A stretch of DNA of 64,000 nt from Acidisoma silvae (GCF_020618775.1 NZ_JAESVB010000004.1:186001-250000), one strand, 5' to 3'; counted from the stretch's first letter, positions 36,504 to 45,695 are shown. The notes: a model not told the origin generated them from the letters alone. A program made the numbers and translations.

Positions 36504-36562
36504 TGTTCCGATTTTCGATAGAAGGCGGCAAAATAGAGACGGAACGTCTCAAAATCGGAACA
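36504..36562. promoter_or_regulatory. Nested inverted repeats between NmrA-like and LysR genes
   Basis: TGTTCCGATTTT (36504-36515) and AAAATCGGAACA (36551-36562) are perfect 12-bp inverted copies. Between them lies a second dyad, GAGACG-GAA-CGTCTC (36536-36550). The pair fills the divergent promoter region and is the likely binding site of the adjacent LysR protein. Confidence 0.6.
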
Positions 36563-36567
36563 CCGTA

Positions 36568-37452
36568 ATGAATCTCGATGCTCTGACCGATTTCAATCTG
36601 GTGGCGTCCCACGGCGGATTCGGGCGTGCCAGCCGGCTGTCCGGCCGATCCAAGGCCACGCTGTCGCGGCGCGTGGCCGAACTGGAGCAGAGCCTGGGGG
36701 TCAGGCTGATCGAGCGCGGGTCGCACAGCCTGCGCCTGACCGATGAGGGCCGCAGCCTGCATGACCGGACGGAGGGTCTGCTGGCTGAGATCGCCGAAGC
36801 GGGGGAGGCCGTGGTGCTGGGTGCGGCGACCCCGCGTGGCCGCCTCCGGGTCAGCGCGCCGGTGGTCTTCGCCCATGTCGCGCTTGGCGCCATCGCCGCC
36901 CGTTTTGCCCTGGCCTATCCGGACGTGCAGTTGGAGATCACGGCGGAGGATCGTCAGGTCGATCCGGTGGAGGACGGCTATGACCTTATCATTCGCATAG
37001 ATCCAGCGCCGGATGAAACCCTGGTCGGCCGCTGTTTCCTGCATGACGAGCGGCTGATCGTGGCGCCCTTGGGCCAGGTCATGCCGCAGGATGATGGAGC
37101 TGCGGTGCGGGCCGTGCTGCTTTCGGCCAGCACGCCGGGCCAGGTCTGGCGCATCGCGGCCGACGCGGGCGGGGCGCTTGCCATGCGCCCCGAGCCGGTG
37201 CTGCGGCTCTCGTCTTTACTCATGGTGCGGGAGGCGGTTCTAGCCGGCGCCGGCGCCGCTTTGCTGCCGAAACTGCTGGTGGCCAAGGATATTGCCGCCG
37301 GCCGTCTTGCGCTTTGGGGCGTCCATGCCGGGCCGCCCGTCGAAATTTGGGCCCTGCAAAGCTCGCGCAGGCTGATCGGCGCCAAGGTTCGCGCGTTTCT
37401 CGATCTGCTCGACAGCGCCTTTCCCGGCAAGGTCTTCTCACCGGCATCTTAG
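36568..37452 (+). CDS. LysR family transcriptional regulator
   Basis: A 294-residue regulator beginning MNLDALTDFNLVASHGGFG with a helix-turn-helix (RASRLSGRSKATLSRRVAELE) over residues 15-50 and a LysR effector domain after residue 85. I start at ATG 36568, just after the inverted repeat; an upstream ATG at 36451 would place the operator inside the coding sequence. It faces away from the NmrA-like gene and probably controls it and itself. Confidence 0.88.
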   Translation: MNLDALTDFNLVASHGGFGRASRLSGRSKATLSRRVAELEQSLGVRLIERGSHSLRLTDEGRSLHDRTEGLLAEIAEAGEAVVLGAATPRGRLRVSAPVVFAHVALGAIAARFALAYPDVQLEITAEDRQVDPVEDGYDLIIRIDPAPDETLVGRCFLHDERLIVAPLGQVMPQDDGAAVRAVLLSASTPGQVWRIAADAGGALAMRPEPVLRLSSLLMVREAVLAGAGAALLPKLLVAKDIAAGRLALWGVHAGPPVEIWALQSSRRLIGAKVRAFLDLLDSAFPGKVFSPAS

Positions 37453-37522
37453 AATTTAACTGTGAAGCCTATCTACAAAGATTAACTTGGAAGTTTACCT
37501 TCGTACTGCTCTAACGGCAGGC

Positions 37523-37975
37523 ATGAGCATGCCTGAAGCCGATAGCCAGCCCGATCTGGCCGCCATCCTCGCCAGCGAGCTGCGCGCCATTGCCAGCAAG
37601 CTGAAGCGCCGCCTGCGCGATCAAGCGGGCAGCGGCGACCTCACGCCCTCGCAGGTCGCGGTCGTGCTGCGGCTGGAGAAAGACGGGCCGACCACGGTTT
37701 CGGCCCTGGCGCGCGCGGAGGGGATGCGCCCGCAATCCATGGGTGCGGCCATCGCGCCGCTGGAGGCGGCGGGGCTGGTGGAGGGCAGGCCGGACCCGCA
37801 TGACGGGCGGCAGACCATCCTGTCGCTCTCCGATCAATGCCTTGCCCTGCTGCGGGACGGCCGCGCCGCCCGGCAGGACTGGCTGACCCGCACCATCGCC
37901 GCGCGGCTCTCACCGGGTGAGCAGAAAACCCTCGGCATCGCCGTCGATCTCCTTAAGCGGCTGGTCGATGACTGA
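37523..37975 (+). CDS. MarR family transcriptional regulator
   Basis: A 150-residue winged-helix protein with the MarR pattern LTPSQVAVVLRLEKDGPTT, recognition region GMRPQSMGAAIAPLEAAGLV and wing EGRPDPHDGRQTILSLS. Start choice between ATG 37523 and ATG 37529 is uncertain, since neither has a strong ribosome binding site. It is 25 bases upstream of the isochorismatase-like gene and followed by a membrane protein and two MFS genes on the same strand, suggesting a drug or metabolite efflux unit under MarR control. Confidence 0.87.
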   Translation: MSMPEADSQPDLAAILASELRAIASKLKRRLRDQAGSGDLTPSQVAVVLRLEKDGPTTVSALARAEGMRPQSMGAAIAPLEAAGLVEGRPDPHDGRQTILSLSDQCLALLRDGRAARQDWLTRTIAARLSPGEQKTLGIAVDLLKRLVDD

Positions 37976-38000
37976 TCACAGATAGAGAAGGAGGCGGCCT

Positions 38001-38564
38001 ATGCCCGTCACCACACTGGATAAGCAGACGGCCCTCATCATCGTCGATTTGCAGAAGGGCATCGTGGAACTGCCGCTGCTGCACCCGATTGCGGGAATCC
38101 TGGCCAATGCGCGCCTTCTGGCCGATGCCTTTCGCGCAAAAGACCTGCCGGTTGTGCTGGTTAATGTCGACGGCAGCGCGCCGGGGCGGACGGAGCGTCC
38201 ACGCCCGGCACAGATATGGCCGGAGGGATGGACCGATTTCGTGCCCGAACTCGGCCAGCGCCCCGGCGATATCGTGGTGACGAAGCGCAGCTGGGGGGCT
38301 TTCGCGACGACCAACCTGGATGCGCGGCTGACGGCGCTTGGCGTGACGCAGGTCGTCATTCTTGGCATCGCGACCGGTGGCGGTGTGGAGGCCACGGCCC
38401 GACAGGCGTACGAACAGGGTTTCCATGTCACGCTGGCGATAGACGCCATGACGGATCGGCGGGCGGAAGCGCATGACTATTGCCTGACCCATGTCTTTCC
38501 GCGCCTGGGCGAGACAGCAACCACGCAGGCGATCATCGACCTGCTGAACACCAGGAACGTTTGA
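38001..38564 (+). CDS. Isochorismatase-fold hydrolase lacking the catalytic cysteine
   Basis: The 187-residue protein has the isochorismatase/cysteine-hydrolase fold with Asp16 (ALIIVDLQKG) and Lys95 (VVTKRSWGAF), but the nucleophile loop reads GIATGGGVEATARQA: Gly128 stands where cysteine hydrolases have Cys. A Gly there also occurs in true isochorismatases such as PhzD, which hydrolyse a vinyl ether without a thiol. So amidase activity is unlikely; an ether or enol-ether hydrolase role or a non-catalytic role is possible. GAAGGAGG precedes the ATG strongly. It lies between MarR and a membrane protein gene. Confidence 0.82.
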   Translation: MPVTTLDKQTALIIVDLQKGIVELPLLHPIAGILANARLLADAFRAKDLPVVLVNVDGSAPGRTERPRPAQIWPEGWTDFVPELGQRPGDIVVTKRSWGAFATTNLDARLTALGVTQVVILGIATGGGVEATARQAYEQGFHVTLAIDAMTDRRAEAHDYCLTHVFPRLGETATTQAIIDLLNTRNV

Positions 38565-38566
38565 TC

Positions 38567-38896
38567 ATGCTCGAACCTCATGTTCTGGCCTATTTCTTTG
38601 GCGGCGTCTTTCTGGCCAATGCCGTGCCGCATGGCGTCGCCGGGCTGATGGGACGGCCCTTTCAGTCGCCCTTCGCCAAGCCGCGCGGGGAGGGGCTTTC
38701 CTCCTCCACCGTTAATATTCTTTGGGGTTTCGCCAATCTCGTCGCGGGCTATCTTCTCATCTGCCGCGTGGGAAACTTCAATCTCCGTGACACCTCTGAT
38801 GTGCTGGCGCTGGCTCTGGGTATTTTGGCGCTGTCGCTTTTTGCCGCCCGGCATTTCGGCCGATTCCATGGCGGCAACAGGCCAGAGCGCGCGTGA
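38567..38896 (+). CDS. Small integral membrane protein of unknown function
   Basis: The 109-residue product has three hydrophobic segments, about residues 6-26, 48-66 and 79-97 (NILWGFANLVAGYLLIC and VLALALGILALSLFAA), and a short basic C-terminus. I do not recognise the family. It starts two bases after the isochorismatase-like gene and overlaps the following MFS gene start by four bases, so it is co-translated with the transporter. Confidence 0.75.
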   Translation: MLEPHVLAYFFGGVFLANAVPHGVAGLMGRPFQSPFAKPRGEGLSSSTVNILWGFANLVAGYLLICRVGNFNLRDTSDVLALALGILALSLFAARHFGRFHGGNRPERA

Positions 38897-40131
38897 GCGC
38901 GGCGCGCGGCGGCACCTTCCGTTCTCTGCGGGTCCATAATTACCGGATTTGGGCGGCGGGTGCGCTTGTCTCCAATATCGGCACCTGGATGCAGCGCACG
39001 GCGCAGGCCTGGCTGGTGCTGACGCAACTCACGCATCACAATGCCTCGGCCGTCGGCGTCGTCATGGCGCTGCAATTCGGCCCGCAGCTTCTGTGGCTGC
39101 CCTGGACGGGTTCGGCCGCCGACCGCTTCGACAAGCGCCGGCTGCTGATGGCCACGCAGGCGGCGATGGGTCTGCTGGCGCTGGCACTCGGCCTGCTGAC
39201 CGTCACCGGTCATGTCCGTCTCTGGCAGGTGGACGTCTTTGCCTTCCTCTTCGGCTCCGCCGCCGCCTTCGACGCGCCGGTGCGGCAGACCTTCGTGGGT
39301 GAACTGGTGGGAGAGCGTGACCTGTCAAATGCGGTCTCGCTCAATTCCACCTCCTTCAATGCGGCGCGCATGATCGGACCGGGCCTGGCCGGACTTGTCA
39401 TCGCCTCCGTCGGCACCGGCTGGGCTTTCCTGATCAACGGACTGTCCTTCGTCGCCGTGCTGATGTCGCTCAAGCTGATCCGCGTCGGCGCGTTGCACCT
39501 GCAAGCGCGGGCGCGGCGCGGGCGTGGAAGCTTTGTCGAGGGGCTGCGCTATGCCTGGGCGCGGCCGGACCTGCGCGCCATCCTGCTGCTGCTCGCGCTG
39601 ATCGGCACCTTCGGCCTGAATTTCACAATCTATATCGCCACCATGGCCGTGCGGGTCTTTCATACCGGCGCCAATGGTTTTGGCTGGCTAACCTCCGCCA
39701 TGGCCATCGGCACCATCAGCGGTGCTTTGTTCAATGCCAGCCGGGAGACAGCCCGCTTCCGGTCGCTCCTCGTCGGATCGGCGTTTTTCGGCATCGGCTG
39801 CCTGGCGGCCGCACTGTCGCCCGGCGTTTGGTTTTTCGCAGCCTGCCTAGTTGTCATTGGTGTCGCGGCGCTGACACTGACCAATACGACGAACAGCCTG
39901 ATGCAGCTGTCGACCGAACCCGCGATGCGCGGCCGGGTGATGGCCTTGCGCGTCGGCATTGCGCTGGGCGGCACGCTGGTCGGCGCACCGGTCGTCGGCT
40001 GGGTGGCCGACCATTGCGGGCCACGCTGGGCGCTGGGTGTCGGTGCCGCGTCCGGTTTTGCGGCGGCGATTGTCGCGGCCCATGCACTCATGCGCAGGGT
40101 GCATCACCAGCCGCAAAGTCCGGCGATTTAA
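38893..40131 (+). CDS. MFS transporter (EntS-like DHA3 group)
   Basis: A 412-residue twelve-helix efflux-type permease. The N-terminal WAAGALVSNIGTWMQRTAQAWLVL pattern with GSAADRFDKRRLL in loop 2-3 and FDAPVRQTFVGELV is typical of the MFS_3/enterobactin-exporter-like group. The GTG start at 38893 overlaps the preceding gene by four bases. Substrate unknown; association with MarR suggests efflux of a small aromatic or drug-like compound. Confidence 0.85.
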   Translation: MSAARGGTFRSLRVHNYRIWAAGALVSNIGTWMQRTAQAWLVLTQLTHHNASAVGVVMALQFGPQLLWLPWTGSAADRFDKRRLLMATQAAMGLLALALGLLTVTGHVRLWQVDVFAFLFGSAAAFDAPVRQTFVGELVGERDLSNAVSLNSTSFNAARMIGPGLAGLVIASVGTGWAFLINGLSFVAVLMSLKLIRVGALHLQARARRGRGSFVEGLRYAWARPDLRAILLLLALIGTFGLNFTIYIATMAVRVFHTGANGFGWLTSAMAIGTISGALFNASRETARFRSLLVGSAFFGIGCLAAALSPGVWFFAACLVVIGVAALTLTNTTNSLMQLSTEPAMRGRVMALRVGIALGGTLVGAPVVGWVADHCGPRWALGVGAASGFAAAIVAAHALMRRVHHQPQSPAI

Positions 40132-40193
40132 GGGCTGGCGGCGCTGCGCGACTGCGCCTACCGAGGAGACAAGGATAACGTCTTGAGAGTCGG

Positions 40194-41396
40194 ATGCTGG
40201 CTGCGACTGGACGGCAGGGCCGCCGCGACTGGCTCGATATCGCCATGCTGGGCCTGTCCCAGCTGCTGGCCTATGGCACGTTGTATTACAGCTTCAGCAT
40301 TCTGGCGCCCGCCATGGCGCGGGATTTCCACTGGTCGCGCGACTGGATTTTCGGTGCGCTGTCGGCGGCCTTCCTGGCCGGGGGCCTGGCGTCACCCTTC
40401 GTCGGCCGCTGGATAGACCGCGCCGGCGCCGGCCGTGTCATGAGCATCGGCTCGGTCGCGGCAGCGGCCTCTCTGGCAGCCTGCGCCTTGGCGCCGACCG
40501 GTCTGTTTTTTGTCCCTTCCTTGATCGCCTCCGGCGTCGCCTCGACCCTCGTGCAATATGGCGCGGCTTTTCCCTTGCTGGTGCAACGCCACCCGGCCAA
40601 GGCGCGCGCCAGCATCGTCTATCTGACCCTGATCGGCGGCTTTTCCTCGACCGTGTTCTGGCCGCTGACGAGCGGGCTGGAGCATCTGATGACCTGGCGA
40701 CAGGTCTATTTCATTTTCGCGGCCCTGCATCTGTGCCTGTGTCTGCCGGTGCATCTCTGGTTCTGCCGGCGGCCCGGAATGCCGGAGACGGTGGCGCACC
40801 AGCCGGCTGTCATTCGGGTCTCGATGCCGGGAACGCTGCCGCCGGAGGCGCGGGACCGCGGCTTTGTGCTGATGGCAATTGCCTTCTCCTTCCAGAGCTT
40901 CGTCGGCGCGGCAATCCAGGTCCATATGCTGCCCATGCTGAAGGCCCTCGCGCTGGGGCCGGCGGCCGTCTTTGTTAGCGCGCTGTTCGGGCCGGCTCAG
41001 GTCGCCAGCCGCATCATCAATATCGTCTTCAACAAGGACATGCCCCAGTTGACCCTGGCGACGGCCTCGGCCGCGATGTTTCCGGTGGCGCTGGTCGTGC
41101 TGTGCCTGACGGCGCCATCCTTCGCCGGTGCCATGCTGTTCACCTTGCTGTTCGGCATCGGCAGCGGGCTGAACAGCATCGTTGCCGGAACGCTGCCGCT
41201 GGCGCTGTTCGGGGCGGAGGGCTATGGCGCGCGCCAGGGCAAGATCATGTCCGTGCGGCTGGTGGCCGGCGCCATCTCGCCCTTCGTCTTCGCGGTGCTG
41301 ACGGACCGTATCGGCATCACCCCCGCCGTTCTGTCCATGGCGGTTGTCGAACTCGGCGCGGTGACGGGATTCGCGGCGATTGCGCGGCTGGTGTAG
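40194..41396 (+). CDS. MFS transporter
   Basis: A 400-residue permease with twelve predicted helices; loop 2-3 motif GRWIDRAGAGRVM is present and the N-terminus reads GLSQLLAYGTLYYSFSILAPA, a pattern found in MFS carriers of organic acids and unknown substrates in proteobacteria. Sixty-two bases separate it from the first MFS gene, so the two may be independent. Upstream of the ATG the ribosome binding site is weak (GAGAG). Confidence 0.83.
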   Translation: MLAATGRQGRRDWLDIAMLGLSQLLAYGTLYYSFSILAPAMARDFHWSRDWIFGALSAAFLAGGLASPFVGRWIDRAGAGRVMSIGSVAAAASLAACALAPTGLFFVPSLIASGVASTLVQYGAAFPLLVQRHPAKARASIVYLTLIGGFSSTVFWPLTSGLEHLMTWRQVYFIFAALHLCLCLPVHLWFCRRPGMPETVAHQPAVIRVSMPGTLPPEARDRGFVLMAIAFSFQSFVGAAIQVHMLPMLKALALGPAAVFVSALFGPAQVASRIINIVFNKDMPQLTLATASAAMFPVALVVLCLTAPSFAGAMLFTLLFGIGSGLNSIVAGTLPLALFGAEGYGARQGKIMSVRLVAGAISPFVFAVLTDRIGITPAVLSMAVVELGAVTGFAAIARLV

Positions 41397-41411
41397 CCGC
41401 CGCGCCTTCCC

Positions 41412-42353
41412 TTACAGCATCACGACATATTCGCGCAGTTCGGCATGGCTGAATTCCCGCCCGATGACGCGATTGCGCCCTGCATTCTTGGCCAGATACA
41501 ATTGCCGGTCGGCCGCGTTGATCCAGGCGCCCGGGGGAATATCCATCGTGCAGGATGCGGTCGCAACGCCCAGGCTGACGGTCACGAAGGGCGCGGTATC
41601 CGAGGCGTCATGCGGAATGCCCAGGGCGGAAACCCGCATGCTGATCGTCTCCGCGATTTCCATCGCTTCCTGATAGCCGATATCGGGCAGCACGCAGGCG
41701 AATTCCTCACCGCCGTAGCGTACCGTCACATCCGCCGCGCGGCGCGCCGCACGATGCAGCGTGGCGGCGACCTGCACGATGCAGCGGTCACCGATCATAT
41801 GGCCGTAAAGATCGTTGAAGCGCTTGAAGAAATCGATGTCGAGAATGATGACCGACAGATTGCCGCCGCCGACCGACAGGCGCGCGGTTTCCCGCGCCAG
41901 ACTCTGCTCAAGCTGACGGCGATTGCCGAGCCCGGTCAGCGCGTCGGTCACGGCGAGCGTCGCCAGCTGGTCGCGCATGCGCTTCAGCTCAAGATGATTG
42001 CGCACCCGCGCCTGCACGATGGCCGGCGAAATCGGCTTGGCGATATAGTCTATGGCCCCCAGCGACAGGCCTTCCAGCTCCGCACCCTCATGCCCCAGGG
42101 CGGTGGTGAAGATGATGGGAATATCGGCGAGCAGCGAATCCGCCTTGATATGCTTGCAGACCTCGTACCCATTGGTGCCGGGCATCAGCACGTCCAGCAA
42201 AACCAGATCCGGCATGACGTTGCGCAGCAGGTCGTAGACTTCCTCGGCCGAGGTCGCGAAGCAGATATCGTAATCGTCTTCCAGCGCGGCGCTGAGGATT
42301 TCGATATTCGAAACTTCGTCGTCGACGACCAGGATGACCGGGCGCTTGTTCAT
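41412..42353 (-). CDS. Response regulator with GGDEF domain (diguanylate cyclase)
   Basis: A 313-residue protein: receiver domain 1-120 with phospho-acceptor Asp54 (LVLLDVLMPG) and Lys106, then GGDEF domain about 135-300 with the active signature GGEEF at 214-218. An RxxD inhibitory site (Arg205 to Asp208) lies exactly five residues before it, so product inhibition by c-di-GMP is likely. The protein should make c-di-GMP when phosphorylated. Its start overlaps the hybrid kinase stop by four bases, indicating that the kinase's Hpt domain phosphorylates it. Confidence 0.93.
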   Translation of the reverse strand: MNKRPVILVVDDEVSNIEILSAALEDDYDICFATSAEEVYDLLRNVMPDLVLLDVLMPGTNGYEVCKHIKADSLLADIPIIFTTALGHEGAELEGLSLGAIDYIAKPISPAIVQARVRNHLELKRMRDQLATLAVTDALTGLGNRRQLEQSLARETARLSVGGGNLSVIILDIDFFKRFNDLYGHMIGDRCIVQVAATLHRAARRAADVTVRYGGEEFACVLPDIGYQEAMEIAETISMRVSALGIPHDASDTAPFVTVSLGVATASCTMDIPPGAWINAADRQLYLAKNAGRNRVIGREFSHAELREYVVML

Positions 42354-45214
42354 GGCAGGATGTCCTCAGCCACATTGGCAGGTGTCGTCAGTTCCTCAAG
42401 GTAGCTCAGCGCCTTCGGGTAATCGAGAGATGCCAGTGCCTGCCGGATGGGATCAAGCCGCAGGCCTTCCGGGGTATTGCCGAGCTTGGCCTCCAGCGCC
42501 TCGAACATCTTGCGCGCCTTCAGGCTGCGGCGCTGTAGCAACTGGTGCAGCTCAGCCAGTTCCGACGTGACGGCGGAATAGTCCAACGTGCCGGCGCGCA
42601 GCAGGGCGGGGGCCAATGGTGCGACGGGGGATTGTCCGCGCAGGCTTTGCGCGGCGGTCAAGGCCGGTTTCATGGTCTCGTCCAGGCGCTGCATCAGGCG
42701 GGGCAGGTCATCCAGCACCCGGCGTGCCAGGGCGTCTTCCACCTGTCGCGCGCTTTCCGCGACTTCGCGGATTTCCAGCGCACCGGCCGTACCTTTCAGC
42801 GTATGGGCGCTGCGCCGGGCTTCGTCCCATTCCTGGTCATCGATCTGGTGATGCAGCGTCGGCACGGCATCGGCGAATTTATAGCCGAAATCGATGATCA
42901 GCTTGCGCAGCAATTTGCGCCGTCCGTTGAGCCGGGCCAGCGCCGTCGGCAGATCGAAGGGCGGCAGCGTTGCCGGCAGGTTTTCGTCGGCGGCCGGGAC
43001 AGCGGGGGCGGGCGCCACCGTCTCGACCGGGGCCGGCGCCGGGCGCACGGTCCGGTCGCGGTCGGGCTTGAGCCAGCGCGACAATTTCTCCAGCAGCAGC
43101 GGCGGCTCAATCGGCTTGCTGGAATGGTCGTTCATGCCGGCATCCAGGCAGTTCTGCCGTTCCTGCTCATAGGCATGGGCGGTCATGGCGATGATCGGCA
43201 GATCGGTGGCCGAGAGCGACTGGCGGATGCGCTTGGTGGCTTCGATGCCGTCCATTTCCGGCATCTGCACATCCATCAGAACGGCGTCGTAGCGGCTGGG
43301 CTCGGCCTCGATCATCTCGCAGGCGATGCGGCCGTTCTCCGCCGTTTCCACCACCAGCCCGGCATCCGTCAGAATCTCGAAGGCCAGTTCACGGTTGATT
43401 TCATTGTCTTCCACCAGCAGGAGCACCGCACCGCGATAGGGTGCGGCGATCATCACCGTTTGTTCGGGTGCCAAGGCAGGCTGCACCTCTTCGGTGCCGA
43501 AAAGAGCGGACAGCGTCTCCATCAGAACGTCGGTGTCGAGCGGCTTGACCAGGAACGCCGCGATGCCGGCGGCGCCGGCGGCGCTGATGGCTTCCTCGCG
43601 GCTATAGGCCGTTACCATCATGATGGTCGGCATCTTCGGGATGCTCGGGTCGTCGCGCATCTGGTTGATGGTCTCGATGCCGTCCAGGCCCGGCATCCGC
43701 CAGTCGACCAGAACGAGGTCGAAGGGCTTGCCGGTGCGGTTGGCGGTGCGCAGCAGCGCCAGCGCCTCATGCCCGGACGCGGCCAGATCGAGCTGGCCGA
43801 ACCAGGGGCTGAGGGTTTCCGACAGGATCTGGCGCGAGCCGGCATTGTCGTCGGCGATCAGCACGCGCAGGTGGCGCAGATAGGCGATGGAGGCGGGCGA
43901 GGGAACCGAGGACTGGCTGGAAACCGCCAGCTGCGCGGTGAAGGAAAACTGGCTGCCGATGCCCTGTTCGCTCTGCACGGTCAGCGTGCCGCCCATCAGC
44001 TCCACCAGTTGGCGGCTGATGGAGAGGCCCAAGCCCGTGCCGCCGAAACGGCGGGTCATGGAGGTATCGGCTTGGGTGAAGGCCTTGAACAACTGGTCTA
44101 CCTGCGACGGCGTCATGCCGATGCCGCTGTCCCGCACCGAAAATTCCATCAGCAGATCGTCGCCCTGCTTCCGGATAACGCGAGCCGAGAACTGCACATG
44201 GCCGGCATCGGTGAATTTGATGGCATTGCTGACGAGATTGGTGACGATCTGGTTAAGGCGCAGCGGATCACCCACCACCGTATCGGGCGTATCGGCGCTG
44301 ATATTGAATTCCAGCGCGACATTCTTCTCGACCGCCCGCAGCGCCAGCATCTGGCGCACCGAATCCAGCGAATGGCGCAGCTGAAAGCTGGTCCGTTCCA
44401 GCACCAGTTTGCCGGCCTCGATCTTCGAGAAGTCGAGGATATCGTTGATCAGGTCCAGCAGGCTGGTCGTGGCCGATTTGATCTTGACCAGGTAGTCCCG
44501 CTGCTTGGGCGTCATTTCCGTGCGCAGCGCCAGATGGCTGAACCCCAGAATGGCGTTCATCGGCGTGCGGATTTCATGGCTCATATTGGCCAGGAACAGG
44601 GATTTGGCGACGCTGGCGGCCTGCGCGTCCTTGGTGCGTTCGGCGACCGTTTCCTCCAGCGTCTCATTATGGCGCTGAATTTCCGCGCTCATCTGCTCGA
44701 CTCGGGTGAAGCTTTCCACCAGCCGGTTGCTGATCCACATCAGCACGCTGCCTTCCAGCAGGACCACCGCCGCGTGGAAAACGACGCGGGCGATATCACC
44801 GCCATTGGGAAAGACAGCGGCCGGTAGCAGCAGGTCGAGCGCCAGATGGTGCAGCCCGATCGCGACTGAGGCGAGCAGGATGGCGCGCCAATCGCACCAG
44901 GCGATCAGCAGCGCCAGACATGCGAAGAAATACATATGCATGTCGATCTGCCACGGATTGCCGCGCAGCAGATAAACCAGCAGCGCCGGTTCCCCCACCA
45001 AAGCGACGGCGGAGATATAGCGCGTGGCCGGCCCGATTCCGTTGATCTTCCAGCTGACATGGTAGGTGGCGGCCAGGATGACGGCGAAGAGCGTCGGCAC
45101 AAGAACCGACTGGCCCAGCCCCCAGGACACGATGACGATCAGCGGCACATGGCCCCAGAGCAGCAGGGCCATCAGCTGCCCGAAACGGCTGCGGAGCGCG
45201 AGGATCTCGACCAT
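42350..45214 (-). CDS. Hybrid sensor histidine kinase with two receivers and Hpt domain
   Basis: A 954-residue membrane kinase: about six transmembrane helices in 15-165, a short coiled-coil (170-205), HisKA with His213 (NMSHEIRTPMN), HATPase with N box NLVSNAIKF (326-334) and GTGLGLS, receiver 1 with Asp504 (LVDWRMPGLDG), receiver 2 with Asp648 (LMDVQMPEMDG) and a C-terminal Hpt with His804 (SAHTLKGTAGAL). This is a complete internal phosphorelay. The membrane sensor region has conserved His/Asp residues (DMHMYFF, GLHHLALD) seen in similar uncharacterised sensors. Output is probably the GGDEF regulator encoded next, hence c-di-GMP. Confidence 0.93.
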   Translation of the reverse strand: MVEILALRSRFGQLMALLLWGHVPLIVIVSWGLGQSVLVPTLFAVILAATYHVSWKINGIGPATRYISAVALVGEPALLVYLLRGNPWQIDMHMYFFACLALLIAWCDWRAILLASVAIGLHHLALDLLLPAAVFPNGGDIARVVFHAAVVLLEGSVLMWISNRLVESFTRVEQMSAEIQRHNETLEETVAERTKDAQAASVAKSLFLANMSHEIRTPMNAILGFSHLALRTEMTPKQRDYLVKIKSATTSLLDLINDILDFSKIEAGKLVLERTSFQLRHSLDSVRQMLALRAVEKNVALEFNISADTPDTVVGDPLRLNQIVTNLVSNAIKFTDAGHVQFSARVIRKQGDDLLMEFSVRDSGIGMTPSQVDQLFKAFTQADTSMTRRFGGTGLGLSISRQLVELMGGTLTVQSEQGIGSQFSFTAQLAVSSQSSVPSPASIAYLRHLRVLIADDNAGSRQILSETLSPWFGQLDLAASGHEALALLRTANRTGKPFDLVLVDWRMPGLDGIETINQMRDDPSIPKMPTIMMVTAYSREEAISAAGAAGIAAFLVKPLDTDVLMETLSALFGTEEVQPALAPEQTVMIAAPYRGAVLLLVEDNEINRELAFEILTDAGLVVETAENGRIACEMIEAEPSRYDAVLMDVQMPEMDGIEATKRIRQSLSATDLPIIAMTAHAYEQERQNCLDAGMNDHSSKPIEPPLLLEKLSRWLKPDRDRTVRPAPAPVETVAPAPAVPAADENLPATLPPFDLPTALARLNGRRKLLRKLIIDFGYKFADAVPTLHHQIDDQEWDEARRSAHTLKGTAGALEIREVAESARQVEDALARRVLDDLPRLMQRLDETMKPALTAAQSLRGQSPVAPLAPALLRAGTLDYSAVTSELAELHQLLQRRSLKARKMFEALEAKLGNTPEGLRLDPIRQALASLDYPKALSYLEELTTPANVAEDILP

Positions 45215-45215
45215 G

Positions 45216-45596
45216 TCAGAAGCCCTGGTTGTGTGGCGTGGAGAGGCAGCCGTGCGCGGCGATGGGATTGATCACCAACCAGGCGCCGGCGCGGTAGAGT
45301 GCCGCGATGAAATCGGGACGGTCGGAGGCAACGATGAATACGTCGGGCAGACCGCCGGAATCGACCAGCCGCCCGCCCGCGCGGCCGACGATGGCAGCCG
45401 CCTGCATCGCGCCTTCCCAAGGCGGAAGAACGATCGCGACCTGTGTCTGCCCGCGCTCCGGCTGGGCGACGAGCAGCAATATGGCGAGGACGGAGGCGAA
45501 AAGGAGAACCAGGGCGGGCAGCAGCGGACGCCAGCCCGGGGCGGGCTCGGCGAGGCCGGTCTGCCGGGGAAGGACGGCCGCGCGCAGGCTCGTCAT
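45216..45596 (-). CDS. Small membrane-anchored protein of the signalling operon (unknown)
   Basis: A 126-residue product from ATG 45596; a TTG at 45635 would add 13 residues. One strong transmembrane helix (LLPALVLLFASVLAILLLVA, about 24-43) is followed by a roughly 80-residue, probably periplasmic, alpha/beta domain (TQVAIVLPPWEGAMQAAAIV, GGRLVDSGGLPDVFIVASD, FIAALYRAGAWLVINPIA) ending with a Cys-containing tail. I do not recognise the family. It lies one base before the hybrid kinase gene, so it is likely a partner or signal-sensing accessory of that kinase. Confidence 0.68.
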   Translation of the reverse strand: MTSLRAAVLPRQTGLAEPAPGWRPLLPALVLLFASVLAILLLVAQPERGQTQVAIVLPPWEGAMQAAAIVGRAGGRLVDSGGLPDVFIVASDRPDFIAALYRAGAWLVINPIAAHGCLSTPHNQGF

Positions 45597-45695
45597 GATG
45601 CGCGCGGGACCGACAGGGTGCCGCGCGTCAGACAATGCTCCGCATTAAGGAATTTGGTCATATCTAGTTCGCTCATCACGCAAGCGGACTAACCC

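Noticed and set aside
38001-38564. Possible RutB for the Rut-like cluster
   Set aside because: RutB is an isochorismatase-fold cysteine hydrolase, but this protein lacks the cysteine and lies about 10 kb outside the cluster with a MarR and efflux genes.
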